NCBI GenBank assembly: GCA_005503055.1
Contig: SCOX01000013.1
Span: forward strand, 1 to 64,000
Origin: Lysobacteraceae bacterium P
GTDB taxonomy: Bacteria; Pseudomonadota; Gammaproteobacteria; Xanthomonadales; Xanthomonadaceae
Length of the DNA: 64,000 nucleotides
Direction of reading: 5' to 3'
Translations under genes and position numbers: made by a program
The notes under the pieces: model-generated
Databases searched by the model: none
What the model was told of the DNA's origin: nothing
What the model saw: the letters and a program-made list of their open reading frames with translations, nothing else
Shown here: positions 21,210-31,700 of the stretch, piece after piece
Numbering within the stretch: the stretch's first letter is position 1
How the letters are laid out: each line of letters opens with the position of its first letter

Positions 21210-22078
21210 GCCTGACCCTGGCACGCCTGCAACAGCTCAAGCGCCAGGCCGGTGCGGCCTCGCCGGTGCAGGAAGCTGCCGCGCGACCTGGAATTCCGAG
21301 CCTGGAGGATCTGCGTCGCCACCTGCGTCGCCGCGCGCCATCGCTGGCGCCGGTGCCCTTCGCGTCCGCGCACGATCGCCACGTGCCGGGCGTGGAGATC
21401 GCGCCGGGACTGCGATTGGTCGAAACGCGTCTTCCGTTTGCGCCACCGCAGGAATGGATCGATGGCCGCTTTGACCGGCGCGACGCGCTGGATTCCGGGC
21501 GGCTCATGTTCTTCGACACCGAAACCACCGGGCTGGCCGGCGGCAGCGGCACGCGTGCCTTCATGATCGGTGCCGCCGACTGGTTTGATGGCGCGTTGCG
21601 CGTGCGCCAGTTGCTCATCACCACGACGGCGGGCGAAGCGGCGATGCTCGACACGTTTCGCCAATGGCTGCGGCCGGACACGGTGCTCGTCAGCTACAAC
21701 GGAAAGTGCTACGACGCGCCGCTGCTCGCCACGCGCTTCCGCCTCAACCGCATGGGCATGCCACTGGCGGAACTGGCCCACGTCGACCTGCTGTACCCCA
21801 CGCGCCGGCGTTATCGCGGCCGCTGGGAGAACTGTCGGCTGGCGACCATCGAACGTCGCGCCCTGAACGTCGTTCGCGAGGACGACCTTCCCGGTTCGGA
21901 AGCGCCCGCCGCGTGGCTGTCGTACCTGCGCGGCGGTTCGGCGCACAACCTTCGACGCGTGCTTGCGCACAACGATCGCGACGTGGCGACGCTGGCCGAA
22001 CTGCTGCTGCATCTGTCCCAGCTCAGCGCGCGCGAGGCGGAAACGCTTGCGACGCCTCTCCCGGCGGGAGAAGCGTAG
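21206..22078 (+). CDS. mrfB: MrfB-like DnaQ-type exonuclease
   Basis: A 290-residue ribonuclease-H-like nuclease of the DEDDh type. Exo I is FFDTETTG (D104, E106), Exo II lies in YNGKCYDAPLL, and Exo III is HNDRD with H255 and D259. The family includes YprB/MrfB, partner of MrfA in Bacillus, where helicase unwinding and exonuclease trimming cooperate in mitomycin damage repair. The ATGA overlap with the helicase gene sets the start at 21206. Its C-terminal TPR-like extension of some homologues is absent. Confidence 0.88.
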   Translation: MSLTLARLQQLKRQAGAASPVQEAAARPGIPSLEDLRRHLRRRAPSLAPVPFASAHDRHVPGVEIAPGLRLVETRLPFAPPQEWIDGRFDRRDALDSGRLMFFDTETTGLAGGSGTRAFMIGAADWFDGALRVRQLLITTTAGEAAMLDTFRQWLRPDTVLVSYNGKCYDAPLLATRFRLNRMGMPLAELAHVDLLYPTRRRYRGRWENCRLATIERRALNVVREDDLPGSEAPAAWLSYLRGGSAHNLRRVLAHNDRDVATLAELLLHLSQLSAREAETLATPLPAGEA

Positions 22079-22117
22079 CGGACACGCCCAAGCCACGCAG
22101 CACTCGATGGACGGGCC

Positions 22118-22996
22118 TCAGGAACCGCCCGGACCGTCTCGATCCGCAGCACGGCAGGACGGCACTTGGCGGCCCGTTCGGCGTTCGCGCTGTTCCTCCA
22201 GGCACGACATCACCGCATGCTTGCGCGCGCCGCCGATCATTTCGCGGAACCATCCTTCGAGCAGTTCCGCCCATTCCCGACGCGACTGCGGATTCGTGAG
22301 CGCGTGGTCGGCGCCGGCGATCGTGCGCGTGGTGACCGAGCAGGCGCACGTGAGCGCGGCGCGGTAACTCGCGGCGACCTGTGGCGGCAATACGTCGTCC
22401 TCCTGCGCTTCCACCAGCAGGACGTCGCCGCCGAATGCCGCGCAGGCGCTCAGGGCGCGGTTGCTTTCGGCCGCGTGCGGAACGCGGCGATACGCATCCA
22501 GCGAGACACGCTCGGAAAGCGATTGCTTGGGCAGGTCCCAGCCCTCGTCCGGATACAGCGCCGGCGAGCGCAGCGCCAGCCATTGCACCGGGCGCAGCCG
22601 CGTCAGCAACGCGGCCAGATAGGCTCCGTAGCTGTGTCCGACAATCGCGATGGCACGCGCGTCCACGTCCGCGCGCGCCGTGATCCAGTCGAATGCCGCG
22701 ACCAGATCGCGCAGGTTGTCCTCGCGCGTGACGCGGCCATGGCGCGGGTCCTCGGCTTCCTCTCCGCGAAGGTCGACGGCCAGCGCCGCACAGCCCAGCG
22801 CCGCGGCGTCGCGCACCTGCGCCAGCTCGAATGCTTGCTTGCCATTCCATCCCGGCACGAAGATCACCGCCGGCAGTGCAGCCGACGGCATCGCCAGCGT
22901 CGCGGCGAAGCGGTCGCCTTCCACCGGGACCATCACCGTTCGCACGCTCGCGCGCACGGGGCCGCTGTCGGCGCAGGTCATCGCGTCTTCGCCCAT
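22118..22996 (-). CDS. Alpha/beta hydrolase
   Basis: A 292-residue serine hydrolase with nucleophile motif GHSYG (in AIVGHSYGAYLA), oxyanion region FVPGWNGK and a probable catalytic histidine in AGADHALT. A hydrophobic strand pattern is normal for the family. The ATG at 22996 has an excellent AAGGAGG seven bases upstream; the longer frame to 23152 has none. No signal peptide, so cytoplasmic. Substrate unknown. Gene is divergent from the glycosyltransferase and convergent with mrfB. Confidence 0.86.
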   Translation of the reverse strand: MGEDAMTCADSGPVRASVRTVMVPVEGDRFAATLAMPSAALPAVIFVPGWNGKQAFELAQVRDAAALGCAALAVDLRGEEAEDPRHGRVTREDNLRDLVAAFDWITARADVDARAIAIVGHSYGAYLAALLTRLRPVQWLALRSPALYPDEGWDLPKQSLSERVSLDAYRRVPHAAESNRALSACAAFGGDVLLVEAQEDDVLPPQVAASYRAALTCACSVTTRTIAGADHALTNPQSRREWAELLEGWFREMIGGARKHAVMSCLEEQRERRTGRQVPSCRAADRDGPGGS

Positions 22997-23200
22997 GGCA
23001 CCTCCTTGGCCTGCATCGTGAAGTTGCGCGCGTGACCGCGCCGTCGCCGTATCGCGCACCGCAGGACGAACGAACGCATCACGCCGCCTTGAAGAACCGT
23101 GCCCTAAGGTCAATGCCTTGCCAGCAACCGGCACCCCGACGCGGACGCCCATTCATGCGCGCCTGCCTTGGCCAGGTCGTGGCGTCCCGAAGAACGCAGT

Positions 23201-24259
23201 ATGAAGATCGCCCAGATTTCGCCCTTGTACGAAGCCGTTCCGCCGAAGCTGTATGGGGGAACGGAGCGGGTCGTCGCGCACCTGTGCGATGCGTTGGTGC
23301 AGGCCGGGCACGAAGTGACGCTGTTCGCCTCCGCCGAAGCGCGGACCGAAGCCACGCTGTCGCCGATGCGCGACCAAGCGATCCGGCTGGATCCGGCGCC
23401 GCTCAAGAGCGACCTAGCCGCGCACCTTGCCATGCTCGATGAAGTGCGCCAGCGCGCGGACGAGTTCGACATCCTGCATTTCCACATCGACCTGCTGCAC
23501 TTCCCGTTCTTCCAGGAAATGCCGTGGCGCACGCTGACCACGCTGCACGGCCGGCTCGACCTCAAGGACCTGCCGCAGGCCTACGCGTGCTGGCCGCAAT
23601 TCCCCCTGGCCTCGATCTCCGACCACCAGCGGCGCCCGCTGCCGTCGGCCAACTGGGCCGGCACCGTCTACCACGGCGTGCCGAACGAACTCTACGAATT
23701 CAGCCCGACGCCTCGCGGCGGCTATCTCGCGTTTCTTGGGCGCATCTCGCCGGAGAAACGGCTGGATCGCGCCATCGCGATCGCGCAACGCGTGGGACTT
23801 CCGCTCAAGGTCGCGGCCAAGGTGGACGCGGTGGATCGCGCGTACTTCCATGACGAGATCGAGCCGCTGCTCACGCAGCCGGGCGTTGAGTACATCGGCG
23901 AGATCAGCGATGCGCAGAAGAGCGAGTTCCTCGGCGGCGCGGTCGCGTTGTTGTTCCCGATCGACTGGCCAGAGCCGTTCGGCCTGGTGATGATCGAAGC
24001 GATGGCCTGCGGCACACCGGTGGTCGCGTGGAATTGCGGATCGGTGCCCGAAGTGCTCGACCCCGGCCTCACCGGCCTGATGGTCAACACGCTGGACGAG
24101 GCCGTGAACGCGGTGCGGACCGTGGCGCGCTTCGATCGCGGCCGCATCCGCGCGCGTTTCGAACACCGCTTCTCGTCGGCGGCGATGGCACGACGATACG
24201 TCGAACTCTACTGGCGCGTCCTCGAGCAGGGAGGCACGCGCATCCGCCTCACCGCCTGA
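23201..24259 (+). CDS. Family 4 glycosyltransferase
   Basis: A 352-residue GT-B retaining transferase. N-terminal donor-acceptor loop YGGTERVVAHLCDAL and the C-terminal nucleotide-sugar motif with two glutamates, EPFGLVMIEAMACGTPVVAW, are diagnostic. The frame extends upstream to 23168, but ATG at 23201 gives the canonical MKIAQISPLYEAVPPKLYGG start. It lies 15 bp before a debranching-type glycosidase, and this pair is often found together, suggesting metabolism of an alpha-glucan or glucose-containing solute. Acceptor unknown. Confidence 0.9.
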   Translation: MKIAQISPLYEAVPPKLYGGTERVVAHLCDALVQAGHEVTLFASAEARTEATLSPMRDQAIRLDPAPLKSDLAAHLAMLDEVRQRADEFDILHFHIDLLHFPFFQEMPWRTLTTLHGRLDLKDLPQAYACWPQFPLASISDHQRRPLPSANWAGTVYHGVPNELYEFSPTPRGGYLAFLGRISPEKRLDRAIAIAQRVGLPLKVAAKVDAVDRAYFHDEIEPLLTQPGVEYIGEISDAQKSEFLGGAVALLFPIDWPEPFGLVMIEAMACGTPVVAWNCGSVPEVLDPGLTGLMVNTLDEAVNAVRTVARFDRGRIRARFEHRFSSAAMARRYVELYWRVLEQGGTRIRLTA

Positions 24260-24274
24260 GCGCCCGCACCGCCC

Positions 24275-26392
24275 ATGGATCCCGCCGCCGCTGCAACCTT
24301 GTTCTCCAGTTACGTCCTCAAGGACGGCGACACGTTCCTTATCGCCAATGGTTCCGGCGATGTCGTCGGCGAGAGCGACGGGCAGTTCCACAACGACACG
24401 CGCATCCTCTCGCGCTTCCGCATGACGCTGGGCGACACCGCACCGGCGCTGCTGAGTTCGATGGTGTCGCGCGACAACGTGTTCTTCGTCGCCCACCTGA
24501 CCAACCGCACCCTGCCGCCGCTGGGCGGCGACGAAACGCCGCACGGGCTGGTGCACATCAAGCGCACCCGGTTCCTGTGCACGGATCGGTTGTTCGAGCG
24601 CGTGGCACTGACCAATTACGGTCGCGAGGACGTGCGCCTGAGCCTGGCGTTCGACTGTGACGCCGACTTTCGCGACATGTTCGAAGTGCGCGGCAGCCAT
24701 CGCGCGGCGCGCGGCCAGCAGCTACCGCCGCACCCGCGCGAGGACGGGCTGACATTCGGCTACGTCGGCCTGGACGGCAATCCGTGCCGCGCGTCGATCG
24801 TGTTCTCGCAGGCGCCTCGTCGCATGGACGACGGACGCCTCGCACTGGACCTCACGCTCGATCCGCGCGCGCGCCAGGAGTTCTACCTGGAGGTCAGCGC
24901 CGACGACAACCCGGCCAAGGCCACGCGCGCCCGTTACCGCGCCGCGGCGAGCGTGGCGCGCACGCGCATGCGGCGGCGCCAGCGGCGGCTGTCGCGCGTG
25001 CGCAGCGAAGCGCCGCTGTTCAATTCGTGGATGGAGCGCTCGCGCGCCGACCTCGCGCTGCTGACCAGCGAGTTGGACACCGGGCCCTACCCCTACGCGG
25101 GCATCCCGTGGTTCTCCACGCCGTTCGGTCGCGATGCGGTGATCACCGCATTGCAGACGCTGTGGCTGGACCCGCAGCTGGCGCGCGGCGTGCTGGCCTT
25201 TCTCGCGCGGCATCAGGCCAAGGAGGAGTCGTCCTTCATGGACGCCTCGCCCGGCAAGATCATGCACGAGACACGCAAGGGCGAGATGGCCCGCCTGCAC
25301 GAGCTGCCCTTCGGACTGTATTACGGCGGAGTGGATACCACGCCGCTGTTCCTCGTGCTTGCCGAAGCGTACGCACGACGCACGGGCGACACCGCGTTCA
25401 TCCGCCAGATCTGGGCCGAGCTGAAGGCGGCCGTGGCGTGGATCGAGCGCGTGTGCGACGCCAATCCCCTCGGCTTTCTCGACTACGCACGCGGCGAATC
25501 GACGGGACTGGCGAACCAGGGCTGGAAAGACAGTTTCGATTCGGTCTTCCATGCGGATGGGCGATCGCCGGAGGGACCGATCGCGCTGGTCGAAGTGCAG
25601 GGTTACGTGTTCGCCGCGTTGCGCGGCATGTCGCGACTGGCGCTGGCGCTGGGCGAGAATGACGCCTCGCGCGAATGGGCGATGCGCGCCGAGCGCATCG
25701 CCGAAGCCGTGGAGCAGCATTTCTGGATGGAGTCGGGCTTCTACGGCATCGCGGTGGACGGCGAGAACGCACTGTGCGCCGTGCGCGCGAGCAATCCGGG
25801 GCACCTGCTCTACATGGGCTTGCCCAAGCACCCGCGCGCGAAAACGGTGGGGGCACAGTTGATGTCGCCGGACTTCTTCAGCGGCTGGGGCGTGCGTACG
25901 CTGGCCGTGGGCGAGGCGCGTTACAACCCGATGTCGTACCACAACGGCTCGGTGTGGCCGCACGACAGCGCGCTGTGCGCGGCCGGCATGGCGCGCTACG
26001 GACAACGCGAGGCATCGGTACGCCTGCTGCGCAGCGCATTCGAGGCCGCGGTGGCGTTCGACATGCGCTTGCCGGAACTGTTCTGCGGCTTCCCGCGCGT
26101 ACCCGGCGGCGCACCCGTGGCCTACCCGGTGGCCTGCCTGCCGCAGGCATGGGCGGCCGGCTCGGCCTTCATGTCGTTGCAGGCATGCCTGGGCATCGAC
26201 GTCGACGGCCCGGCGGCGGAAATCGTCCTCGACCACCCCCGCCTGCCCGCCGGCGTGGAAGAACTGTCCGTGCGCAACCTCGCCCTGGGCGAGCGTCGCG
26301 CGCACCTGGTGCTCAAGCGCATGGGCGATCGCGTGGCGGTATTCGTGGAAGGCCCGGATGCCACGGGCGTGGTCGCGCGCGTACGCGGGTGA
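24275..26392 (+). CDS. Amylo-alpha-1,6-glucosidase / glycogen debranching-type glycosidase
   Basis: A 705-residue protein with a glycogen-debranching N-terminal beta domain (about 10-200; FSSYVLKDGDTFLIANGSGDVVGESDGQFHNDTR) and an (alpha/alpha)6 barrel (about 240-640) with WFSTPFGRDAVITALQ and NQGWKDSFDS, carrying likely acid/base carboxylates. It would hydrolyse alpha-1,6 or related glucosidic bonds. No signal peptide, so cytoplasmic. It starts 15 bp after the glycosyltransferase stop with no good ribosome-binding site, so coupled translation is plausible. Precise substrate is not known. Confidence 0.88.
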   Translation: MDPAAAATLFSSYVLKDGDTFLIANGSGDVVGESDGQFHNDTRILSRFRMTLGDTAPALLSSMVSRDNVFFVAHLTNRTLPPLGGDETPHGLVHIKRTRFLCTDRLFERVALTNYGREDVRLSLAFDCDADFRDMFEVRGSHRAARGQQLPPHPREDGLTFGYVGLDGNPCRASIVFSQAPRRMDDGRLALDLTLDPRARQEFYLEVSADDNPAKATRARYRAAASVARTRMRRRQRRLSRVRSEAPLFNSWMERSRADLALLTSELDTGPYPYAGIPWFSTPFGRDAVITALQTLWLDPQLARGVLAFLARHQAKEESSFMDASPGKIMHETRKGEMARLHELPFGLYYGGVDTTPLFLVLAEAYARRTGDTAFIRQIWAELKAAVAWIERVCDANPLGFLDYARGESTGLANQGWKDSFDSVFHADGRSPEGPIALVEVQGYVFAALRGMSRLALALGENDASREWAMRAERIAEAVEQHFWMESGFYGIAVDGENALCAVRASNPGHLLYMGLPKHPRAKTVGAQLMSPDFFSGWGVRTLAVGEARYNPMSYHNGSVWPHDSALCAAGMARYGQREASVRLLRSAFEAAVAFDMRLPELFCGFPRVPGGAPVAYPVACLPQAWAAGSAFMSLQACLGIDVDGPAAEIVLDHPRLPAGVEELSVRNLALGERRAHLVLKRMGDRVAVFVEGPDATGVVARVRG

Positions 26393-26746
26393 GGCAAGCC
26401 GCTTACGCGGCACTGCCGCATGACTGGTTGGCCGGGACTAGACGATCGGAAGCCTGGCGACTGCCTGTCGCTTCTGCTCTAGGAAGCAGGCGGAGCAAGA
26501 TCAAGATCAAGATGGGTTCCAGCTTTCGCTGGAATGACGAGATGGGGTGGATGACGCGATGGGGCGGAAGGCGTGACGGCCTGGATTCCGGCCATCGCCG
26601 GGGATGACGGTCAACTGCAAAGGCCAGTCCCAGCCGGAACGACGCTGAACCGGCAAACCCGGCACACCCCGGTCACAAGCGTTTCACCCGCTCTCCCTGC
26701 CGTGTGTGTTCCCCTACCCAGTCCGCACCACGCAACCGTGTCCGTC
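26393..26746. repeat. Intergenic REP region before the small protein
   Basis: About 350 bp with no recognised gene. It has a REP with the standard TTCCAGCTTTCGCTGGAA core (26514-26539) and a second, GGATTCCGGCCATCGCCGGG-type REP (26583-26610), separated by GACGAGATGGGGTGGATGA-like spacer. The preceding 26460-26510 is AAGATCAAGATCAAG-like and low in complexity. Confidence 0.75.
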
Positions 26747-26926
26747 ATGAGCAAACTTCACCGCGACCCCTCCGGCCTGGATGAGGCCGATACCCGCAAG
26801 GGCGAGCTGCGCAAGCCGGACGATCGCGACGACCAGCCGGGCCAGGGCGCCGACCTGACGCCACCGCTGCGCGATACCGCCCTCGACGCCGGACAGGAAG
26901 CGCCCGCGGCCACGCCGCGTCGCTGA
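26747..26926 (+). CDS. Small hypothetical acidic protein
   Basis: A 59-residue, highly charged, low-complexity protein (MSKLHRDPSGLDEADTRKGE..., ending APAATPRR). No family recognised and no signal peptide. It has a plausible start with TCCGTCATG but only a weak Shine-Dalgarno; the frame is open upstream through the REP region, which is not credible. Proteins with this charged, proline/aspartate-rich look are common as hypothetical genes in this bacterial group, but confidence is limited. It precedes the PAS kinase by 36 bp. Confidence 0.5.
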   Translation: MSKLHRDPSGLDEADTRKGELRKPDDRDDQPGQGADLTPPLRDTALDAGQEAPAATPRR

Positions 26927-26962
26927 TCGCGGCCGTGCGCTGCTGCACGGAAATTTAACGCC

Positions 26963-28213
26963 ATGCCTACTAGGCTCGCCCGTTCGAAGGGGGACGTGAC
27001 ATTGGTCGATGCAAATCCCGCGCGGCGGCCGCTGGAAAGCGGCGAGGCCCTGGGCGCTCCATCGGTGAAAGGGCTCGAGGACGAGTCCCGCCAGTTCGCG
27101 CTGCTGATCGGCAGCGTCACGGACTACGCCATCTACATGCTGGATCCCGATGGCTACATCCGCAGCTGGAACCCCGGCGGCGAGCGTATCAAGGGGTATA
27201 CCAGCCGCGAAATCATCGGCCAGCACTTCTCGCGCTTCTACACGCCCGAGGACGTGGTGAAGGGCGAACCGCAGCGCGGCCTGGAATCGGCGCGCACGCA
27301 GGGCAAATTCGAAGCCGAAGGCTGGCGCCTGCGCAAGGACGGCACGCGCTTCCGCGCCAGCGTGGTGATCGATCCGATCTGGCAGGACGGCGAGTTGATC
27401 GGCTTCGCCAAGGTCACCCGCGACGTGACCGAGCGTTACGAGGCCCAGCTGCACCTGCTCGCCGCACAGAAGGCGCTGGCGCAGTCGCAGAAGCTGGAGG
27501 CGATCGGCAAGCTCACCTTCGGACTGGCGCACGACTTCAACAACCTGCTGACGGTGATCGTCAACAGCCTGGACCTGATCGGCCTGCAGAACTCGAACGA
27601 TGAGCGCACCGCCGAGTGGATCGAGGCCGCCCAGCGCGCCTCGGACCGCGGCGCGCTGCTCACGCGGCAGTTGCTGGCGTTCGCGCGCGGGCAAAGCCTC
27701 GCGCCGGAGCTGCACGACATCAACGCGCTGCTGGCGCGCTCGGCCGAGTTGTACCGCCGCGCCTGCGGGGCGACGATCCAATGCGTCTTCGAATTGAGCG
27801 AGGACGCACCGCGGCTGGAAGTGGACGCCACGCAGTTCGAGGCCGCGGTCCTCAACCTGATCGCCAACAGCCGCGACGCGATGCCGGGCGGCGGCACGAT
27901 CACCGTGCGTACGCGCACGGTGCGGGCCGCACCCCAGGACGCGCCCGACGAGAGCGAACGCGGTTACCTCGCCATCGAAGTGATCGATAACGGCGAAGGC
28001 ATGAGCACGGACGTGGCCGAACGCGCGCCCGAGCCGTTCTTCACCACCAAGGAAATCGGACGTGGCAGTGGCCTGGGGCTGAGCCAGGTGTTCGGCTTCG
28101 CCGCGCAGTCGGGCGGCTTCGTTCTGTTGCGCAGCCTGCCGGGCGGCGGCACCACTGTCGGGCTGCACCTGCCCGTACCCGTTCCCGAGCCCGCTCATGG
28201 AACCACGGGATGA
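26963..28213 (+). CDS. PAS sensor histidine kinase
   Basis: A 416-residue soluble kinase. A PAS domain (about 40-150, IYMLDPDGYIRSWNPGGERIKGY... KVTRDVTERYEA) is followed by HisKA with H190 in [11 protein letters not shown] and an ATPase with NLIANSRDAMPGG, DNGEGM and GRGSGLGLSQV. Two starts are possible: ATG at 26963 (used, weak ribosome site) and TTG at 27002, which has a strong GGGGGA seven bases upstream. It overlaps the next gene by 4 bp (ATGA), so kinase and receiver are made together; the signal is unknown. Confidence 0.9.
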   Translation: MPTRLARSKGDVTLVDANPARRPLESGEALGAPSVKGLEDESRQFALLIGSVTDYAIYMLDPDGYIRSWNPGGERIKGYTSREIIGQHFSRFYTPEDVVKGEPQRGLESARTQGKFEAEGWRLRKDGTRFRASVVIDPIWQDGELIGFAKVTRDVTERYEAQLHLLAAQKALAQSQKLEAIGKLTFGLAHDFNNLLTVIVNSLDLIGLQNSNDERTAEWIEAAQRASDRGALLTRQLLAFARGQSLAPELHDINALLARSAELYRRACGATIQCVFELSEDAPRLEVDATQFEAAVLNLIANSRDAMPGGGTITVRTRTVRAAPQDAPDESERGYLAIEVIDNGEGMSTDVAERAPEPFFTTKEIGRGSGLGLSQVFGFAAQSGGFVLLRSLPGGGTTVGLHLPVPVPEPAHGTTG

Positions 28214-28599
28214 CCGAGCGCACCGTCCTGCTGGTGGAGGACGAGAACGACCTGCGCATGCTGGTCGGTGAAGCGCTGCGCATGATGGGCTACCGCGTCA
28301 CGCCCGCCGCCGATGGCCCGCAGGCCGTCGCGGCGATGGAACAGGCACGATTCGACTTCGTGGTGAGCGATGTGAGCATGCCGGGCGGGATGTCCGGCAT
28401 CGATCTGACGGCCCATGCGGCGCGACTGCAGCCGAACGCGCGGATCATCCTCGTGTCGGGCTTCGCGCGTGCACAACTGCCGGCATTGCCGGCCAACACG
28501 ACGTTCCTGCCCAAGCCTTACCGCATCCCGCAACTGCTGGAACTGCTGCGCGGACATGCCTCCCCGGGCGGCGGGCCGCTGGCGAGCGTTCCGGGCTGA
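28210..28599 (+). CDS. Stand-alone response-regulator receiver
   Basis: A 129-residue CheY-like receiver: acidic pair EDEND, phosphoacceptor D54 in VVSDVSMPGG, serine in LVSGFAR and the KPYRIPQL lysine. No output domain. Overlap of 4 bp with the PAS kinase shows they form a pair, and the kinase-receiver couple may pass phosphate to a shared histidine phosphotransferase or compete for a target. It is separated from the downstream PAS/GGDEF/EAL gene by 136 bp. Confidence 0.91.
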   Translation: MTERTVLLVEDENDLRMLVGEALRMMGYRVTPAADGPQAVAAMEQARFDFVVSDVSMPGGMSGIDLTAHAARLQPNARIILVSGFARAQLPALPANTTFLPKPYRIPQLLELLRGHASPGGGPLASVPG

Positions 28600-28735
28600 A
28601 GAATCGGCCGTCGCGGCCGTTACCGTGCAAGACGTTCCGTGACGTGCCGCGCGTTCACGCGCTCACGGCGTTGTCACGCTTCAACGGACCGAATACCACC
28701 TTTCCACCGGTACCCGACCGACCGCCGCGACCGCG

Positions 28736-31700
28736 ATGCCTTCCTCCGAACGCTCCAGCACCGCGACAGGCCGCACGCAGTCAGCCGCCGCCGTGCTGGT
28801 CTTCGGGCTGGGAATGGCGGTGGTGCTGGCGATCGTGCTGGTGCTGGTCGCGGCGTCCGATCGCCGCAACCGCATCCTCGCCGCGCAGCAGCAGAACCTC
28901 GCGCTCACCTCCGGTGCCGAGCGACTGGTGTGGCTGCAACTTCGCAACATCGAACGGGCCATGCGCGGCATCGTCGGCGACGCACAGCGCGTCGAGGCCA
29001 CCGCGCCGGAGCACGCACTGCGCCTGACGTCCGAATCCTTCGCCGGCGTCGCCCATCGCCAGAACGAACTGGAAAGCCTGGAGCTCATCGATGCGCGCGG
29101 GCGCCCGCTGAGCGGCGGACGCGGCGAACCCGGGTTGCGAGGCTGGCCCGACATGCGCCGCACGCAATCCTCCTCGCAGCCGATGTTCGTCGGCCCGCTG
29201 CAACGGCATGCGGGTCAATGGCTGCTGCCGCTGGCCGTGCAGATGCGCGAGGATCGCTGGATCGTCGCCCGCCTTCGCACCGAAGAATTGCAGAAGCTGC
29301 TCCGGCACCTGGAAGGCGACCGCCGGCGCCTGGTGCAACTGGCCGACGCACAGTCCCGCATCCTCGCCGACAGCCGCGGCGCCCAGTTGCTGGGTCGCCA
29401 CGACGACGACATCGTGCCGGTGCAGGTCGAGCCGCGCCTGCTGCCCGACCGCGCCGATCCACAGGACGGCGTGGAGCGCATCACCGCGGCCGGCGCCGTG
29501 CCCGACTATCCACTGCACGTCAACGTCGGCGCGCCTCGCGCGGCCGTGCTCGCTCCGTGGTGGCGGCTGGTCACCGCCGGTATCGTGCTGTACGCGCTCT
29601 ACCTGGTCGGGCTGGCCTATCTGGTCCGCGTGGTGAAGCGCAACGTCCGCGAGAGTGCGGCGATGGTGCAACGGTTGACCGAAACCGCCAAAGGCCTGCG
29701 CCGCGCGCAGGAGCTCGGCCGTACCGGCACGTGGGTCGCCAATCGCGATGGCGTGATCCGCTGGTCGGGGCCGGTCGCGAACCTGCTCGGACTCGACCGG
29801 GAACTGGAAGTGGCAAGCATCGAGGAGTTCTACGCGATCGTGCATCCCGACGATCGCGACCTCGTGTCGACGCAGTTCGCGCAGGCCTGGCGCGCCGGCG
29901 AGCCGTATTCGATCGACTACCGCGTGATCGGCGACGACCGCCGCGTGCGCTGGATATCCGCGCGTGGCGCCGCCGTGATCGGCGAGCACGGGACGCAGGA
30001 GATGACCGGCACCGTGGTCGACATCAGCGCCCGCATGGAAGCGCAGCAGGCGCTGACGGAAACCGAACGCCAGTTCCGCCTGCTGTTCCAGCGCAATCCG
30101 CTGCCGTTCTGGGTGTTCGACGTCGAGACGCTGCGCTTCGTCGAGGTCAACGAAGCGGCCATCGCGCAGTACGGCTACTCGCGCGACGAATTCCTCGCCA
30201 TGACCATCATCGACATCCGTCCCGAGGAGCACCGGCAGGAACTTCTCGACGACATGGCCAGGCACCTCCACGGGCAGCACGACGATGTGCGCATGTGGGT
30301 GCACCGGCGCAAGGACGGGCGCCTGCTCGAAGTGCGCGTGCACGCCACCGACATCGAGCTGCGCGGGCGTCCGTCGCGGTTGGTGCTGGCCGAAGACGTG
30401 ACCATGCACATGGCGCAGCAGCGCGAGCTGGGCTACCGCGCCAGTCACGACATGACCAGCGGCCTGCTCAATGCCGACGCCCTGGCGCAGCGCATCGACG
30501 CGATGCCGCCGGGCCGGTGCCGCGTGGCCTGCATCCAGTTGCGCGGGCTGGAGCTGATCGAGGACAGCCTCGGGCGCGAGGCCGGTCACGACACGCTGCG
30601 CGCGATGGCCACACGCGTGGCGCGATTGGGCGAGCGCTTCGGCGCGGCCGGTCATGTGCGCGGCGACGAATTCGCGCTGGCCGTCTGCCCCGCGCACGCG
30701 TGGGAACAGGCGCTGGAGCAGCTGCTGCAGGAATTGGCGCGCCCTATTCCCGGCGAAGACACCTTGCACCGGCTGGAGTCGTGGATCGGCGTGGCCGACC
30801 TGCGCACCGGCGAAGGCACGGCCGCGCAGGCCATCGGCAACGCCGGCCTGGCGGCGCATGTCGCGCGCACCGAACACCGGCCCGTGGTCGTGTTCGAACC
30901 GGGCATGGCGCGCCACGCCAGCGATCGCCTGCGCCTGGCCGGACGCATCCACCGCGCGATCGACGCCGACGAATTCGAACTGCATTTCCAGATCCTGTGG
31001 GACGTCGTGCGATCGCGGCCGGCCGGGCTGGAGACGCTGTTGCGTTGGCCGCAGCGCGAAGGCGGCTACCTTCCGCCGTCGCAGTTCATCGGCCTGTGCG
31101 AAGACACCGGCCTGATCGTGCCGCTGGGACGTTGGGCGCTGCGCGAGGCCGCCGCCGCGCAGCGCTTGCTGGCGCGTGCGGGGTTCGGCGAGCTTCCCGT
31201 CGCGGTGAACATGTCGCTGATGCAGTTCCTGGACGGCGACATCGCGCACGACATCGAACAGGTGCTGCGCGAGTACGAGCTGCCGCGCGGCGCGCTGCAT
31301 GTCGAGCTGACCGAAAGCGTGCTGATGACACGGCCCGAGCAGGCGCTGGAAACGCTGCGGCGCCTGCAATCGTACGGCGTGTGCATTTCGCTCGACGACT
31401 TCGGCACGGGGTTTTCGAGCATGTCGTACCTCAAACAACTGCCGCTGGACGCGATCAAGATCGACCAGTCGTTCGTGCGCGACGTGCATCGCGACGAGCG
31501 CAGCGCCTCCATCTGCGGCGCGTTGCTGACGCTGGGCCGCGGACTGGGCCTGAAGGTCGTCGGCGAAGGCGTGGAGACGCAGGCGCAGTACGAATGGCTG
31601 GCCGCGCACGGATGCGACCAGGTGCAGGGCTTCGGCATCCACCGCCCCGCGCCGTTGGCGCAGGCCATCGAACAACTGCACGCGATGCGCGACTGGATCG

